A DNA stretch of 64,000 nucleotides from Pedobacter sp. KBS0701. GTDB lineage: Bacteria > Bacteroidota > Bacteroidia > Sphingobacteriales > Sphingobacteriaceae. The notes below the pieces were generated by a model, which worked only from the letters and a program-made list of their open reading frames with translations, was not told the DNA's origin and ran no database searches. Shown here in pieces: positions 16,435 to 25,752 of the stretch. The stretch spans positions 310,001-374,000 of the forward strand of contig NZ_CP042171.1 of the NCBI RefSeq assembly GCF_005938645.2, written 5' to 3'. Position 1 is the stretch's first letter. Each line of letters begins with the position of its first letter. The position numbers and the translations under genes were made by a program.

Positions 16435-19400
16435 ATGAGAAAAATCTTTACCTCACTTTTTTTTCTGTGCATTTTACTGACAAGCCTATCCACAATGGCG
16501 CAGGTAAAAACCATAACAGGAAAAATAACTGCTGTTGACGATGGAGGTCCATTACCCGGAGCAAGTGTAAAAATCAAGGGCAGTACAACAGGTACTTCTA
16601 CCGATTCCAATGGTAGCTTTACCATTCAGGTGCCCTCAACTAATGCTGTACTGGTCATCAGCCTTATTGGGTATAAAACACAGGAAATTACGGTTGGCAG
16701 TAAAACCACAGTTAATGTAGGGCTGGCTTCTGATGCGCAGGATCTACAGGAAGTAAATATTTCAACTGCATTAGGAATTACCCGACAGGCTAAATCTTTA
16801 GGTTATGCTGCACAATCTGTAAAATCTGAAGACCTGAATTATAATCACCAGCCTAACTTGCTCAATGCATTACAGGGTAAAATTGCAGGTGCTACAATAT
16901 CCAGCACAGGTGGTGGTCCCGGCCAGGGAGCAAGTATCCGGATCAGGGGAGTTAACTCAATTGATCCTAACATTTCCGGCGATCCTTTATATGTAATAGA
17001 TGGGGTGCAGATTGATAACTCTACCTCTACTGTTGGGGCTAATCCCGATGGAACCGCTTATGGTTCAAGAGGGGTAACCAATAGGGCTTCAGATATTAAT
17101 CCGGAGGATATTGAAACCATCAATATTTTAAAAGGAGGTGCCGCTACCGCGCTTTATGGATTAAGAGGTGCAAATGGCGTTGTGGTAATTACTACTAAAA
17201 GAGGCAAGCAGAATGGGGTAAGCGTTAATTTCAACAGTAGTTATGGTTTTGATGAAGTATTGAAATCGCCGGATGTACAAACAGAATATACTCAAGGTGT
17301 TTTAGGTGTTTATACCAATCCTCCAGGCGGAATCGGACCAGCATGGGGCCCAACCATTGCCGAAGCGAAACTGATCGATCCTACTCACCCTGATCAATTG
17401 TTCAATAACTACGACCGTGCTTTTGGTACAGGTCAGCAGGTTAAAAATTCAATTTCGGTTGCCGGAGGAAGTGAAGCGATTAAGTTTTTCTCTTCTGTTT
17501 CGCAGTTGTATCAAAAAGGGATGATGCCAAATACCGATAATAAAAACTTCTCTGGACGTTTGAATACAGACTTTACCATCAGTCCAAAATTTAAGGCCGC
17601 TGTAAATATGAATTTTACCAATTCTGGCGGATATACATACAGTGCAGACCGTTTTGGCGAAAGTTTGGCTTATTGGTCGCCGCGTTATGATGTAGCAGAT
17701 TATCAGAATGCAGACGGTTCGCAAAAATACTTCGGTACCAATAATCCAATCTGGGGTACAGCAAACAACAGGTTTAAAGGTGATGTTAACCGGTTTATTG
17801 GTGGGGCAAGCCTGAGTTATGATCCTGCCAAATGGCTTAACTTTTCTTATCGCTTAGGTGTAGATACCTATAATGATAACCGTGTGCGCACTGCCCGCGG
17901 ACCAATGTATGCTACTGAAGCTATGTATGATAATGCCCAGGGTTTTTATGGTGAATACAATACTAAGTTTAGAACCATTAACAGCACTGTCGTTGCCACA
18001 CTTACTTCTAAACTAACGGATGATATTACCGGGACTTTAAGGCTTGGACAAGAGCTTTACGACCGTAAATCGAAAGAGGTCGGTACTTTAGGAAGTATTC
18101 TTGGTGTGTACGATTTCTTTAATTTAGCAAATGCGGGTGTACTTACACCAACGCAGACCTTGAAACAAAAAAGACTGATCGGTTATTTTGGAGAAGCGAC
18201 TTTTGATTACAAAAATTATCTTTTCCTAACCGTAACCGGAAGAAATGACATCACTTCTACGTTGCCAAAAGCGAACAGATCGTTTTTCTATCCTTCAGCA
18301 AGTTTAAGTTATGTATTTTCCGATCAGTTTAAGTTACCAACTGTCATTAATCAGGCCAAGTTACGTTTGTCTTATGCAAGGATAGGAAAGGATGCGTCCG
18401 AGTATTCTACATTTACCGGATATTCGCCTTATACCCAGTTGCCAACCGGAACAGGTGGTTTAACCATTGCGCCAAATCTTGGCAATCCCGATCTTCGTCC
18501 TGAGTTTACCAATACCTATGAGGCTGGTTTAGAGATGTCATTCTTTAAAAATCGTTTAGGTTTCGATTTTACATACTATTATTCATTAAGCAGAGATCAG
18601 ATCATCCAAACGCAGGTTTCTTCGGCAGTAGGTTATGTAACCAAATCCATCAATGCCGGCGATATCAGGAACAGGGGAGTTGAGCTGGTATTGAATGGTA
18701 AACCAATTGTATCAAAAGATTTCAGGTGGGATGTAAATGTTAATTTTTCGGCCAACAGAAACATGGTATTGAGTATGCCTAATGGCATATCTGAAATTGT
18801 TTACGGTGCCGCTAGAGGTTATGGCAATGCCGGAGTAACGATGAAACTGATCCAGGGGCAGCCTTATGGCAATATTTATGGCAGTTATTTTAACCGTTAT
18901 TATGGCAGTACGCCGGAAGATCCGATTGTACTGGATAAAAATCTTCCATTACTAATTGGAGCAAACGGATTCCCGAGCATTTCAGGTGGCAAGCAAAAAT
19001 TACTGGGTAATTCGCAGCCAAACTATATCATCGGTATGGGCAATACTTTCAAATACAAAAAATTCAGTTTAAATGTATTGTTTGATGCGCGTTTAGGATT
19101 TGAAAAATACAACTGGTTAGAGGATTTTTATTCGGCCTTCGGATTGCCTGATTATACTGCTGACAGAAGGTCGTATAAGGTATTTGATGGTGTATTAGCC
19201 AATGGAACACCAAACACCAAACCAGTATGGCTGGGGCAGAATACAGTAGATGGTGTTAATTATGGAGAAGGTTATTACCGCATCTATTACCGGAACGTTT
19301 CTGAGCCTTTTGTAAGCGATGCCTCATGGGTACGTTTACGTTCTGCAAGTTTAACGTATAATTTGCCGGAGAACTGGTTGCCGGCTAAATCAATCAAAAA

Positions 19401-19566
19401 TGCTTCACTGTCCGTTACCGGAAATAATTTATGGTTATGGACGAAATATTATGGTGTAGATCCGGAATCGAGTTCTTTCGATTCGGGTAGTAATAATGAT
19501 GGCTCTGCCGGATTTACGTATCCATCTGCCCGTACAATTATGTTTACTCTTAATGTTGGTTTTTAA
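16435..19566 (+). CDS. SusC/RagA-type TonB-linked outer-membrane protein (complete)
   Basis: 1043 residues. Signal peptide about 1-22 (ending TMAQ), carboxypeptidase-like domain about 25-105 (ITGKITAVDDGGPLPGASV, ISLIGYKTQEI), Ton box region LQEVNISTALGI, plug with IRIRGVNSI, DPLYVIDGVQIDN and ALYGLRGANGVVVITTKRG, then the barrel ending in YPSARTIMFTLNVGF with the terminal Phe typical of outer-membrane insertion. It imports a large nutrient together with the SusD-like protein 11 bp downstream. An S9 peptidase follows that pair, so peptides are a reasonable substrate guess. Confidence 0.96.
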   Translation: MRKIFTSLFFLCILLTSLSTMAQVKTITGKITAVDDGGPLPGASVKIKGSTTGTSTDSNGSFTIQVPSTNAVLVISLIGYKTQEITVGSKTTVNVGLASDAQDLQEVNISTALGITRQAKSLGYAAQSVKSEDLNYNHQPNLLNALQGKIAGATISSTGGGPGQGASIRIRGVNSIDPNISGDPLYVIDGVQIDNSTSTVGANPDGTAYGSRGVTNRASDINPEDIETINILKGGAATALYGLRGANGVVVITTKRGKQNGVSVNFNSSYGFDEVLKSPDVQTEYTQGVLGVYTNPPGGIGPAWGPTIAEAKLIDPTHPDQLFNNYDRAFGTGQQVKNSISVAGGSEAIKFFSSVSQLYQKGMMPNTDNKNFSGRLNTDFTISPKFKAAVNMNFTNSGGYTYSADRFGESLAYWSPRYDVADYQNADGSQKYFGTNNPIWGTANNRFKGDVNRFIGGASLSYDPAKWLNFSYRLGVDTYNDNRVRTARGPMYATEAMYDNAQGFYGEYNTKFRTINSTVVATLTSKLTDDITGTLRLGQELYDRKSKEVGTLGSILGVYDFFNLANAGVLTPTQTLKQKRLIGYFGEATFDYKNYLFLTVTGRNDITSTLPKANRSFFYPSASLSYVFSDQFKLPTVINQAKLRLSYARIGKDASEYSTFTGYSPYTQLPTGTGGLTIAPNLGNPDLRPEFTNTYEAGLEMSFFKNRLGFDFTYYYSLSRDQIIQTQVSSAVGYVTKSINAGDIRNRGVELVLNGKPIVSKDFRWDVNVNFSANRNMVLSMPNGISEIVYGAARGYGNAGVTMKLIQGQPYGNIYGSYFNRYYGSTPEDPIVLDKNLPLLIGANGFPSISGGKQKLLGNSQPNYIIGMGNTFKYKKFSLNVLFDARLGFEKYNWLEDFYSAFGLPDYTADRRSYKVFDGVLANGTPNTKPVWLGQNTVDGVNYGEGYYRIYYRNVSEPFVSDASWVRLRSASLTYNLPENWLPAKSIKNASLSVTGNNLWLWTKYYGVDPESSSFDSGSNNDGSAGFTYPSARTIMFTLNVGF

Positions 19567-19577
19567 ATAGAATTACG

Positions 19578-21011
19578 ATGCAAAAAATTATAAAATATAC
19601 ATGGTGCGCAGCTATAATTGCAACACTAGGTTTGCAGAGTTGTAAAGACGATTATTTAGATAAATTGTCTGATAATCCGAATCAGGTTCCCGTGCCAACA
19701 CTCAATGCACTGTTGGCTACATCAACTTACAAAATCGGAAATAACAATTACCTTATCGGAAGTATTGTCGCTCCTTATGTGCAATATACCGCCAGTCCTT
19801 CAGCTAACGCCGCTGGTGATACCTATCAGGCCATTGATTTTAGCACTACCTGGGATGCACTTTATTTTGCCATGGCCGATGCTAACGAAATGAAAAAACT
19901 GGCAGTTGCTCAAGGCTCCAGCGAATATAAAGGTGTGGCTGATGTAATTATTGCCTATAACCTTACCCTGATAAATGATTTATGGGGAGATGCTCCGTTT
20001 TCGCAGGCTTTCGATATCAACAACCTTAAGCCAAAATACGACAAACAACAGCAGGTATATAACCAGGCTATCGTACTATTGGATGAAGCCATTACTGAAC
20101 TTGCCAAAACCAATGCAACAGTTAAACTGGCCCCTACAAGCGATTTAATTTATGGAAAAACTCCCGCCACAGAAAGGGCAAACTGGTTAAAAATGGCTTA
20201 TGCTTTAAAAGCCAGATTATTGAACAAAATTAGTAAAACCAGTTCTTATAATCCTACAGCAGTATTGGCAGCGCTAAGTAGTTCCTTTACCACTAATGCA
20301 GATGATGCCGGCATGGCTACTTTTAAAGAGCGTAATCCATGGGCGAATGTGGCACTATCCAATTCGCAACAATCGCTGGGTGGATGGCTTTCTGAGCAAT
20401 TTATTGATGCCTTAAACGGTAAAACTTTTACCGTTTTTGACCCGCGCATCGAAAAAATTACCGATAAAACCGTTAATAATACTTACATCGGAACCGTAAA
20501 TGGTGCCGGTAACCGATTACCTGGTGCAAACACCACGAAAGATGAATGTTATATTTCTAGTAACTCTCCATGGACCAGCAACACATCACCAATACTTATT
20601 GTTACCTATGCCGAGTTGAAATTTATCGAAGCTGAAGCTTATTTCGATACCGATAAAACGAAAGCCTACGCAGCTTATCTGGCTGGTATTGGTGCTAATA
20701 TGGATAAATTAACGGTTTCAACAACTGCTAGAGATGCTTATCTGGCCAATCCTGTTGTTAGTGTTGGTGCTGCGGACTTAACAAAAGACCTGATTTTTAA
20801 AGAAAAATACATTGCAACCTATTTAAATCCTGAAGCATGGAACGATGCCCGTCGTTTCGATTACAAGTACAAGGATTTTACCCTGCCAGTTAATTTTGCG
20901 CTTCCAACCTTTATCCGTCGTTTGGATTATCCACAGGGTGAACGTAGTAAAAACGGGGCAAATGTTCCGGCAGATGTGGCAAGAACAACCAAACTGTGGT
21001 GGGATCAGTAA
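19578..21011 (+). CDS. SusD-like nutrient-binding lipoprotein (SusD-like_2 type)
   Basis: 477 residues with a lipoprotein signal ending at Cys22 (LQSC). Helical repeats typical of SusD-like_2: DVIIAYNLTLINDLWGDAPFSQA, LDEAITELAKTN, NWLKMAYALKARLLNKISK, IVTYAELKFIEAEAYF, EAWNDARRFDYK and FIRRLDYPQGERSKN. It forms the surface lid of the SusC transporter upstream. It is of a different subfamily from the SusD at 2849, which suggests a different kind of ligand. A terminator follows at once. Confidence 0.93.
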   Translation: MQKIIKYTWCAAIIATLGLQSCKDDYLDKLSDNPNQVPVPTLNALLATSTYKIGNNNYLIGSIVAPYVQYTASPSANAAGDTYQAIDFSTTWDALYFAMADANEMKKLAVAQGSSEYKGVADVIIAYNLTLINDLWGDAPFSQAFDINNLKPKYDKQQQVYNQAIVLLDEAITELAKTNATVKLAPTSDLIYGKTPATERANWLKMAYALKARLLNKISKTSSYNPTAVLAALSSSFTTNADDAGMATFKERNPWANVALSNSQQSLGGWLSEQFIDALNGKTFTVFDPRIEKITDKTVNNTYIGTVNGAGNRLPGANTTKDECYISSNSPWTSNTSPILIVTYAELKFIEAEAYFDTDKTKAYAAYLAGIGANMDKLTVSTTARDAYLANPVVSVGAADLTKDLIFKEKYIATYLNPEAWNDARRFDYKYKDFTLPVNFALPTFIRRLDYPQGERSKNGANVPADVARTTKLWWDQ

Positions 21012-21036
21012 CATGCTTATAAAAAACAATAATCAG

Positions 21037-21070
21037 AGTCCTAACTGCACATCGGTTAGGGCTTTTTTAA
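21037..21070 (+). terminator. Rho-independent terminator after SusD-like gene
   Basis: Stem AGTCCTAAC / GTTAGGGCT (one wobble pair), 9-base loop, then TTTTTT. It lies 22 bp before the peptidase ATG, so the peptidase needs read-through or its own promoter. Confidence 0.8.
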
Positions 21071-21092
21071 TTTATCTGCCCCATATTAAGTA

Positions 21093-23177
21093 ATGAAAAA
21101 ATCGCTGCTTATCCTGCTCCTGCTAATATCTGCCGCTAAAATTTTTGCGCAAAACTTTACACTGAAATCAGTTTTAAGTTATCCTTTTCCGACACAACTG
21201 GTAGCCTCGCCTGTTGGCGCTAAAATCGCTTGGGCCACAAACGAGCAAGGAAAAAGAAATATTTATACTGCTGAAGCGCCTGATTACAAAGCAATAAAAA
21301 ATACCGGTTATCATGATGATGACGGGCAGGAATTAACCAGTTTATCTATTTCTGCAAATGGCAAATGGATTGTATTTGTACGTGGAGGAGATCATGGTGG
21401 AAGAGATGGCGGACCGGTTAACGCAAATTCATTTCCAATTGCACCAAAAATACAGGTGTTTGCTGTGCCTTTTGGTGGTGGAAAAGTTATTGCAATTGGT
21501 GAAGGAGATAATCCCGTTATTTCACCAAATAGCGAACAGGTGCTGTTTAGCAAAACAGGTCAGGTGATGGTTGCCCCCATTGATGGATCGTTTCCGGCCA
21601 AAAACCTGTTTTATGCAAAAGGCATTAACACAGGTTACAGATGGTCGCCGGATGGGAAGAAGATTGTGTTTGTATCCAACCGGACCGATCATTCTTTTAT
21701 AGGTATTTATACCGATCAGCAAACCGCGATACAGTGGCTGTTACCATCTTTTTCTAAAGATAATGCACCAGTTTGGTCGCCAGATGGCCATGCGATTGCT
21801 TTTATCCGCACGGCAGGAACAGGCATTGAAACGGATTCGATTTTAACCCGAAAACATCAACCCTGGGCTATATGGACGTTTAACGTAAATACCGGAGAAG
21901 GAACACAGATTTGGAAAGCTCCCGAAACGATCAGGGGCTCTTATCCTTCGATTGATGGTGGTACCAATTTGCAATGGGCCGACGGTAAGATAATATTCAC
22001 TTCGTATGAAGATGGTTGGCCGCACCTATATGCTGTTAATCCTGATGGATCAGGCCGTTTATTGCTTACCCCCGGTAATTTTGCCATTGAAAATGTTAAA
22101 CTGAGCAATGATAAAAAAACATTGGTTTTTGCAGCAAACACAGGTAAAGAAGCCGATGATTTAGACAGGAGACATATTTACAAAGTATCCGTAAATAAGG
22201 CAAACATGGAGGCATTGAGTTTTGGTAAAGGTATTGAAGCCTATCCGGTAATTTCGGGAGATAACCGTACTTTTTTCTGTCTAAGTTCTACAGCAGAACG
22301 CCCGCTTTTACCTGCTGTATTAAATGATAAAAAGGCAGTTAAACTCATCGGCGAATCACTTATCCCTAACAATTTCCCCATCAAAGAAATGGTAATTCCA
22401 AAGCACGTAAATTTCAAGGCAGCCGACGGCAATATTGTATACGGACAATTGTTTTCTCCCAAAAAAGGAACTAAAAACAAGCCAGCAATCGTATATGTTC
22501 ATGGTGGTCCTCAACGGCAAATGCTTTTGGGCTGGAACCCGATGGATTATTACTCCATTGATTATGCTTTAAACCAGTACCTGGTGAATATCGGTTTTAC
22601 GGTTTTATCTGTAAATTATCGTTTGGGTATTGGTTATGGTTTTGATTTTCATAAACCATTAAATGCCGGGGCGCAGGGAGCCGCAGAATATCAGGATATA
22701 AAGGCAGCAGGCGAATGGTTAGCGAATCAGAAAAACATCAATAAAAATAAAATTGGCATTTATGGTGGCTCATATGGCGGCTACTTAACTGCGCTGGCGC
22801 TTGGAAAAGATGCTAAGTTGTTTGCAGCAGGCGTAGATATCCATGGCGTAAATTATCGGTTTAGCAATCCGGGAGCCGAAGGAAAGGAACCTGCCCCAGA
22901 TGCTGCACTAGCCGCAAGTATTGCCAAATTATCATCTCCGGTGAGTTATATTAACACCTGGACATCGCCAACATTGATTATCCATGCAGATGACGACCGC
23001 AATGTTGCTTTTAATCAGAGTGTAGACCTGGCCAAAAGGTTTGAGGATAAAAAAATGGTATTCGAATTTTTAGTTATTCCGGATGATACCCACCACTGGA
23101 TGAAGTTTTCTAACGGTTTAAAGGTGAGTGAGGCAACTGCCGATTTTCTTAAAAGGAAGTTAATGGAGATGAAATAG
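21093..23177 (+). CDS. Secreted S9-family peptidase (prolyl oligopeptidase/DPP-IV-like)
   Basis: 694 residues. Signal peptide 1-20 (KIFAQ), a beta-propeller of WD-like repeats (SPDGKKIVFVSNRTDHSFIG, WSPDGHAIAFIRTAG, about 60-430) and an alpha/beta-hydrolase domain (about 450-694). Catalytic residues visible: Ser560 in GGSYGGY, Asp at about 635 in HADDDRNV, His at 667 or 668 in DDTHHWMKF. It would cut short peptides in the periplasm or at the surface, in keeping with the SusCD pair just upstream. Peptidase versus another S9 acyl hydrolase cannot be settled by sequence alone, but no acylaminoacyl-specific feature was seen. Confidence 0.9.
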   Translation: MKKSLLILLLLISAAKIFAQNFTLKSVLSYPFPTQLVASPVGAKIAWATNEQGKRNIYTAEAPDYKAIKNTGYHDDDGQELTSLSISANGKWIVFVRGGDHGGRDGGPVNANSFPIAPKIQVFAVPFGGGKVIAIGEGDNPVISPNSEQVLFSKTGQVMVAPIDGSFPAKNLFYAKGINTGYRWSPDGKKIVFVSNRTDHSFIGIYTDQQTAIQWLLPSFSKDNAPVWSPDGHAIAFIRTAGTGIETDSILTRKHQPWAIWTFNVNTGEGTQIWKAPETIRGSYPSIDGGTNLQWADGKIIFTSYEDGWPHLYAVNPDGSGRLLLTPGNFAIENVKLSNDKKTLVFAANTGKEADDLDRRHIYKVSVNKANMEALSFGKGIEAYPVISGDNRTFFCLSSTAERPLLPAVLNDKKAVKLIGESLIPNNFPIKEMVIPKHVNFKAADGNIVYGQLFSPKKGTKNKPAIVYVHGGPQRQMLLGWNPMDYYSIDYALNQYLVNIGFTVLSVNYRLGIGYGFDFHKPLNAGAQGAAEYQDIKAAGEWLANQKNINKNKIGIYGGSYGGYLTALALGKDAKLFAAGVDIHGVNYRFSNPGAEGKEPAPDAALAASIAKLSSPVSYINTWTSPTLIIHADDDRNVAFNQSVDLAKRFEDKKMVFEFLVIPDDTHHWMKFSNGLKVSEATADFLKRKLMEMK

Positions 23178-23204
23178 ATTTTACTGTTACTTTTTTTGAC
23201 GCGA

Positions 23205-23286
23205 TCATCATGCTGAATTTATTTCAGCATCTTTCCTGTTAAACCGCCTTGCTATAAAGACCCTGAAACAAGTTCAGGGTGACAAC
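23205..23286. repeat. REP-like element, ATCATGCTGAATTTATTTCAG type
   Basis: The left arm with TGCTGAATTTATTTCAGCATC pairs with CCTGAAACAAGTTCAGGGTGAC. A near copy lies at 52768-52833, which shows that this is a dispersed repeat. Confidence 0.8.
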
Positions 23287-23344
23287 CCTTCATGCAAGGC
23301 GCCAAATAACCTAATTAAGCACATTATTAATCGAACTCAGGTTA

Positions 23345-23405
23345 AAAGATCTCTCCATTTCGCTGCGCTACATCCGATAGCTATCGGATCTAGATGACGA
23401 TCTTT
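23345..23405. repeat. REP-like element with 18-bp palindromic core
   Basis: Outer arms AAAGATC / GATCTTT surround the perfect palindrome ATCCGATAGCTATCGGAT (23372-23389). Read on the minus strand it starts ATCGTCAT and shares GTAGCGCAGCG with the elements at 33070 and 46381. Confidence 0.75.
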
Positions 23406-23512
23406 CTATAAGGATCTGTCAATGGTTTTTTATATTAAGGACAATATTTATTGAAGAACTGTTAAAGGTCTTCGACAGGCTCAGACTGACAACGTTTAAG
23501 TTGACGATTCTT

Positions 23513-25147
23513 CTATTTCTTTTTAATTCTTTTCAAAATCATCAGGCTCAGCGGATTGAAGGAATACCCGCTAATATTGTTTTGCAGCATCACTACAGAT
23601 TGGTCGTAGAAAAGCGGAACAACAGGGGCATAATCCATTACGATCTGATCCATTTTACGGTACAGCTCAAACCTTTTTTCATTATCGGCTTCGTAATAGC
23701 TTTTTTCGAACAGCTCATCGAACTCTTTGTTGTAAAAAGCGGTGTAATTTGGTCCATAGGGAACTTTGTTTTTTGAGTAGAACATGGAAAGGAAATTCTC
23801 TCCATCGCCATAATCGGCTAGCCAGGAACCTCGGAAAAAGTTCACACTGTTTTTAGACATTAAATCCCTAAGGCTGGCACTTGGACTTACATCAATTTTA
23901 ACTTTAATACCTACTGCAGTAAGCTGCCCCTGAATAAATTCGATCAGATCTTTATAAGTTGTAGTGGTGTTTAAGGTGACTTCTCCCATGCCTTTTCCTT
24001 CCGGGAAACCAGCTTCCGCTAAAAGTTTGGCAGCAAGTTTTGGGTTGTAGGAATATCCCCGGACAGCAAGGCTATCAAAACCAGGCATACCTTTAGGAAT
24101 AAAACCAGATGTTGCCGCAACACCAATTCCATTTCTCAGGTATTTAATCAATCGGTCACGGTCTATAGCATAATTGATGGCCTGTCTGATTTTTTTTAAG
24201 CGCAACGGCGAATTCTTCACAATCGAAAGACTGGTATCAACCAAAATACCAACATACTCGGTACACAGATACGGGCTTTTGGTCAATGTAAATTTTCCTT
24301 TGTATTTCGAGGTCATCTTTCCGCTTTTGGTCAGGATATCATCGCGATAACTGCCATCTACATTATAGTAAAAATCCAGGTCCTTTTTCAGGAAACTCAT
24401 AAATCCACTTTGTTTATCGGTAATAAAACTGGCTTTCAACGCATCAAGATAGGGTAATGCCTTTCCTTTTTCATCTTTTTCAAAATAACGTTCGTTTTTT
24501 AAAAGCACCAATATTTCCCCTTCTTTCCAGTACTTAAATCTGAAAGGGCCGGTACCAACGGGATGACTCCTGAAATCTTTAGCATAGTGTTCTACAATTT
24601 CTTTAGGTACAACAGAGCAATATTGTGTAGTGAGCAAACTCATAAAGGGTGGGAAAGGGCGTACCAGTTTAATCTGGAAAGTAGAGTCGTTCAGCGCAAT
24701 AAAATTGCTTTTATCCTTTACCTTGTCGCTAAAAATCCACCCACCCGATGAGGCCACTTTTGGATCAATTAACCGGTAAAAACTGTATGCAAAATCGCTT
24801 GCAACTACTTTTCGGCCTTTTCCATTTTTAAATATCGGATCGTCGTGAAAATATACATCATTGCGCAGATTAAATGTGTAAGTAAGTGCATCTTCCGAAA
24901 CCTGCCAGCTTTTGGCTATGCAGGGAAGGGTTTGCAAGGATGAATCGATCTGTACCAAACCATTAAAAATCTGGTTAGTCATCCAGATGGCATTCTGGTT
25001 GCGTGCAAAAGCCGGATCAATAGAGGTTAAACCCTGATCGAGGTTGATGTTGAATACTTTTTTGTCATGATGATCAGCATTCTCCTTACATGAAAAGAAT
25101 AAGATTACACAAAAAAACCAAAATATATACTTAAATGAGCCTCTCAT
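23513..25147 (-). CDS. ABC-type peptide-binding lipoprotein (SBP_bac_5/OppA-like), orphan
   Basis: 544 residues from the ATG at 25147; a longer in-frame start at 25279 would run antisense through the neighbouring gene and hide the signal, so it is rejected. Lipoprotein signal ends at Cys20 (LFFSC). The family shows in LDQGLTSIDPAFARNQNAIWMTNQIFNGLVQ, AKSWQVSEDALTYTFNLR, VYFHDD, PVGTGPFRFKYWKEGE and the C-terminal YAPVVPLFYDQSVVML. It would bind oligopeptides or a similar ligand. No permease or ATPase gene is in the window, so the partner is unknown. The start is only 40 bp from a divergent gene. Confidence 0.9.
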   Translation of the reverse strand: MRGSFKYIFWFFCVILFFSCKENADHHDKKVFNINLDQGLTSIDPAFARNQNAIWMTNQIFNGLVQIDSSLQTLPCIAKSWQVSEDALTYTFNLRNDVYFHDDPIFKNGKGRKVVASDFAYSFYRLIDPKVASSGGWIFSDKVKDKSNFIALNDSTFQIKLVRPFPPFMSLLTTQYCSVVPKEIVEHYAKDFRSHPVGTGPFRFKYWKEGEILVLLKNERYFEKDEKGKALPYLDALKASFITDKQSGFMSFLKKDLDFYYNVDGSYRDDILTKSGKMTSKYKGKFTLTKSPYLCTEYVGILVDTSLSIVKNSPLRLKKIRQAINYAIDRDRLIKYLRNGIGVAATSGFIPKGMPGFDSLAVRGYSYNPKLAAKLLAEAGFPEGKGMGEVTLNTTTTYKDLIEFIQGQLTAVGIKVKIDVSPSASLRDLMSKNSVNFFRGSWLADYGDGENFLSMFYSKNKVPYGPNYTAFYNKEFDELFEKSYYEADNEKRFELYRKMDQIVMDYAPVVPLFYDQSVVMLQNNISGYSFNPLSLMILKRIKKK

Positions 25148-25161
25148 GCGATCAGGAATGT

Positions 25162-25169
25162 TATTTTTG
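25162..25169 (+). promoter_or_regulatory. Candidate -7 element TATTTTTG
   Basis: Exact TAnnTTTG match inside the 40-bp divergent spacer, 19 bp before the ATG at 25188. It decides against the in-frame ATG at 25146, which lies upstream of it. No clear -33 element. Confidence 0.4.
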
Positions 25170-25187
25170 CACAAATTAATAAATTTA

Positions 25188-25646
25188 ATGCAGATGTCTT
25201 TTTTAAACGATTTATTTATTGGCCTCGATGAAGCTAAACAGGAAGAATTGCAGGAACGTTTAGATTTAGTGGAACACAAGATTAAATTTATGGATAAAAT
25301 GCCTGTAGCCTGTATAGATACCGGTAATTATCCAGGCTATCTGTTGTCAGAAGAAATTGCATTGGCAGGAGGCATGTTAGAAACCGATATTTTAAGCGCC
25401 GTTTTCATCATTTATTATCAGCCGGGCAAAACGCTTACTGATTTAATGCGGGAAGTTCCTTCTGTATTAGATGCCGATTGGCCAGCCGTAAAAAATAACC
25501 GGATAATCCTATTGAACGATGATGTAGAACGCGAGAGAACTGCAGAAAACGCCGTTTCTCTAATAGAAGATATTGCTGAGATGTTGCATCCGGGGTCCTT
25601 TATTTTCGGCCATGAAGGCGACAAGTGGATCAGGTTTGAAGTTTAA
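25188..25646 (+). CDS. Cytosolic protein resembling the C-lobe of a BtuF-like binding protein
   Basis: 152 residues (ATG at 25188; ATG at 25194 equally possible). There is no signal peptide. After a helical start (EELQERLDLVEHKI), the text MPVACIDTGNYPGYLLSEEIALAGGML and DADWPAVKNNRIILLNDD with IEDIAEMLHP resembles the linker helix and second lobe of class III (cobalamin/siderophore) binding proteins, where the same order EWL-P..AGG and WPAVKNGRVYLL occurs. The first lobe is absent. A stand-alone cytosolic lobe is unusual and its job is unknown. It may equally be a distinct small family of the same fold. Confidence 0.75.
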   Translation: MQMSFLNDLFIGLDEAKQEELQERLDLVEHKIKFMDKMPVACIDTGNYPGYLLSEEIALAGGMLETDILSAVFIIYYQPGKTLTDLMREVPSVLDADWPAVKNNRIILLNDDVERERTAENAVSLIEDIAEMLHPGSFIFGHEGDKWIRFEV

Positions 25647-25752
25647 AAAGATGTAAGATTTGAGACAGATGAGAAAAGTAATCCTGATGTTCTCGGATTC
25701 AAAACATTCCAACCTTTAAACATTCCAACTTTGACCTTCATCCTTCCTGCCT

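Larger units (their letters stand above)
23178..23512. other. Gene-free spacer made of REP-like elements
   Basis: It lies between two convergent genes and holds two well-formed hairpin elements (23205-23286, 23345-23405) and a fragment GTCTTCGACAGGCTCAGACTGACAA near 23469. It probably serves as a bidirectional transcript end. No gene was seen. Confidence 0.7.

Noticed and set aside
25148..25279. Earlier start of the peptide-binding lipoprotein
   Set aside because: The extra 44 residues are antisense to the neighbour's coding start and would place the lipoprotein signal inside the protein.
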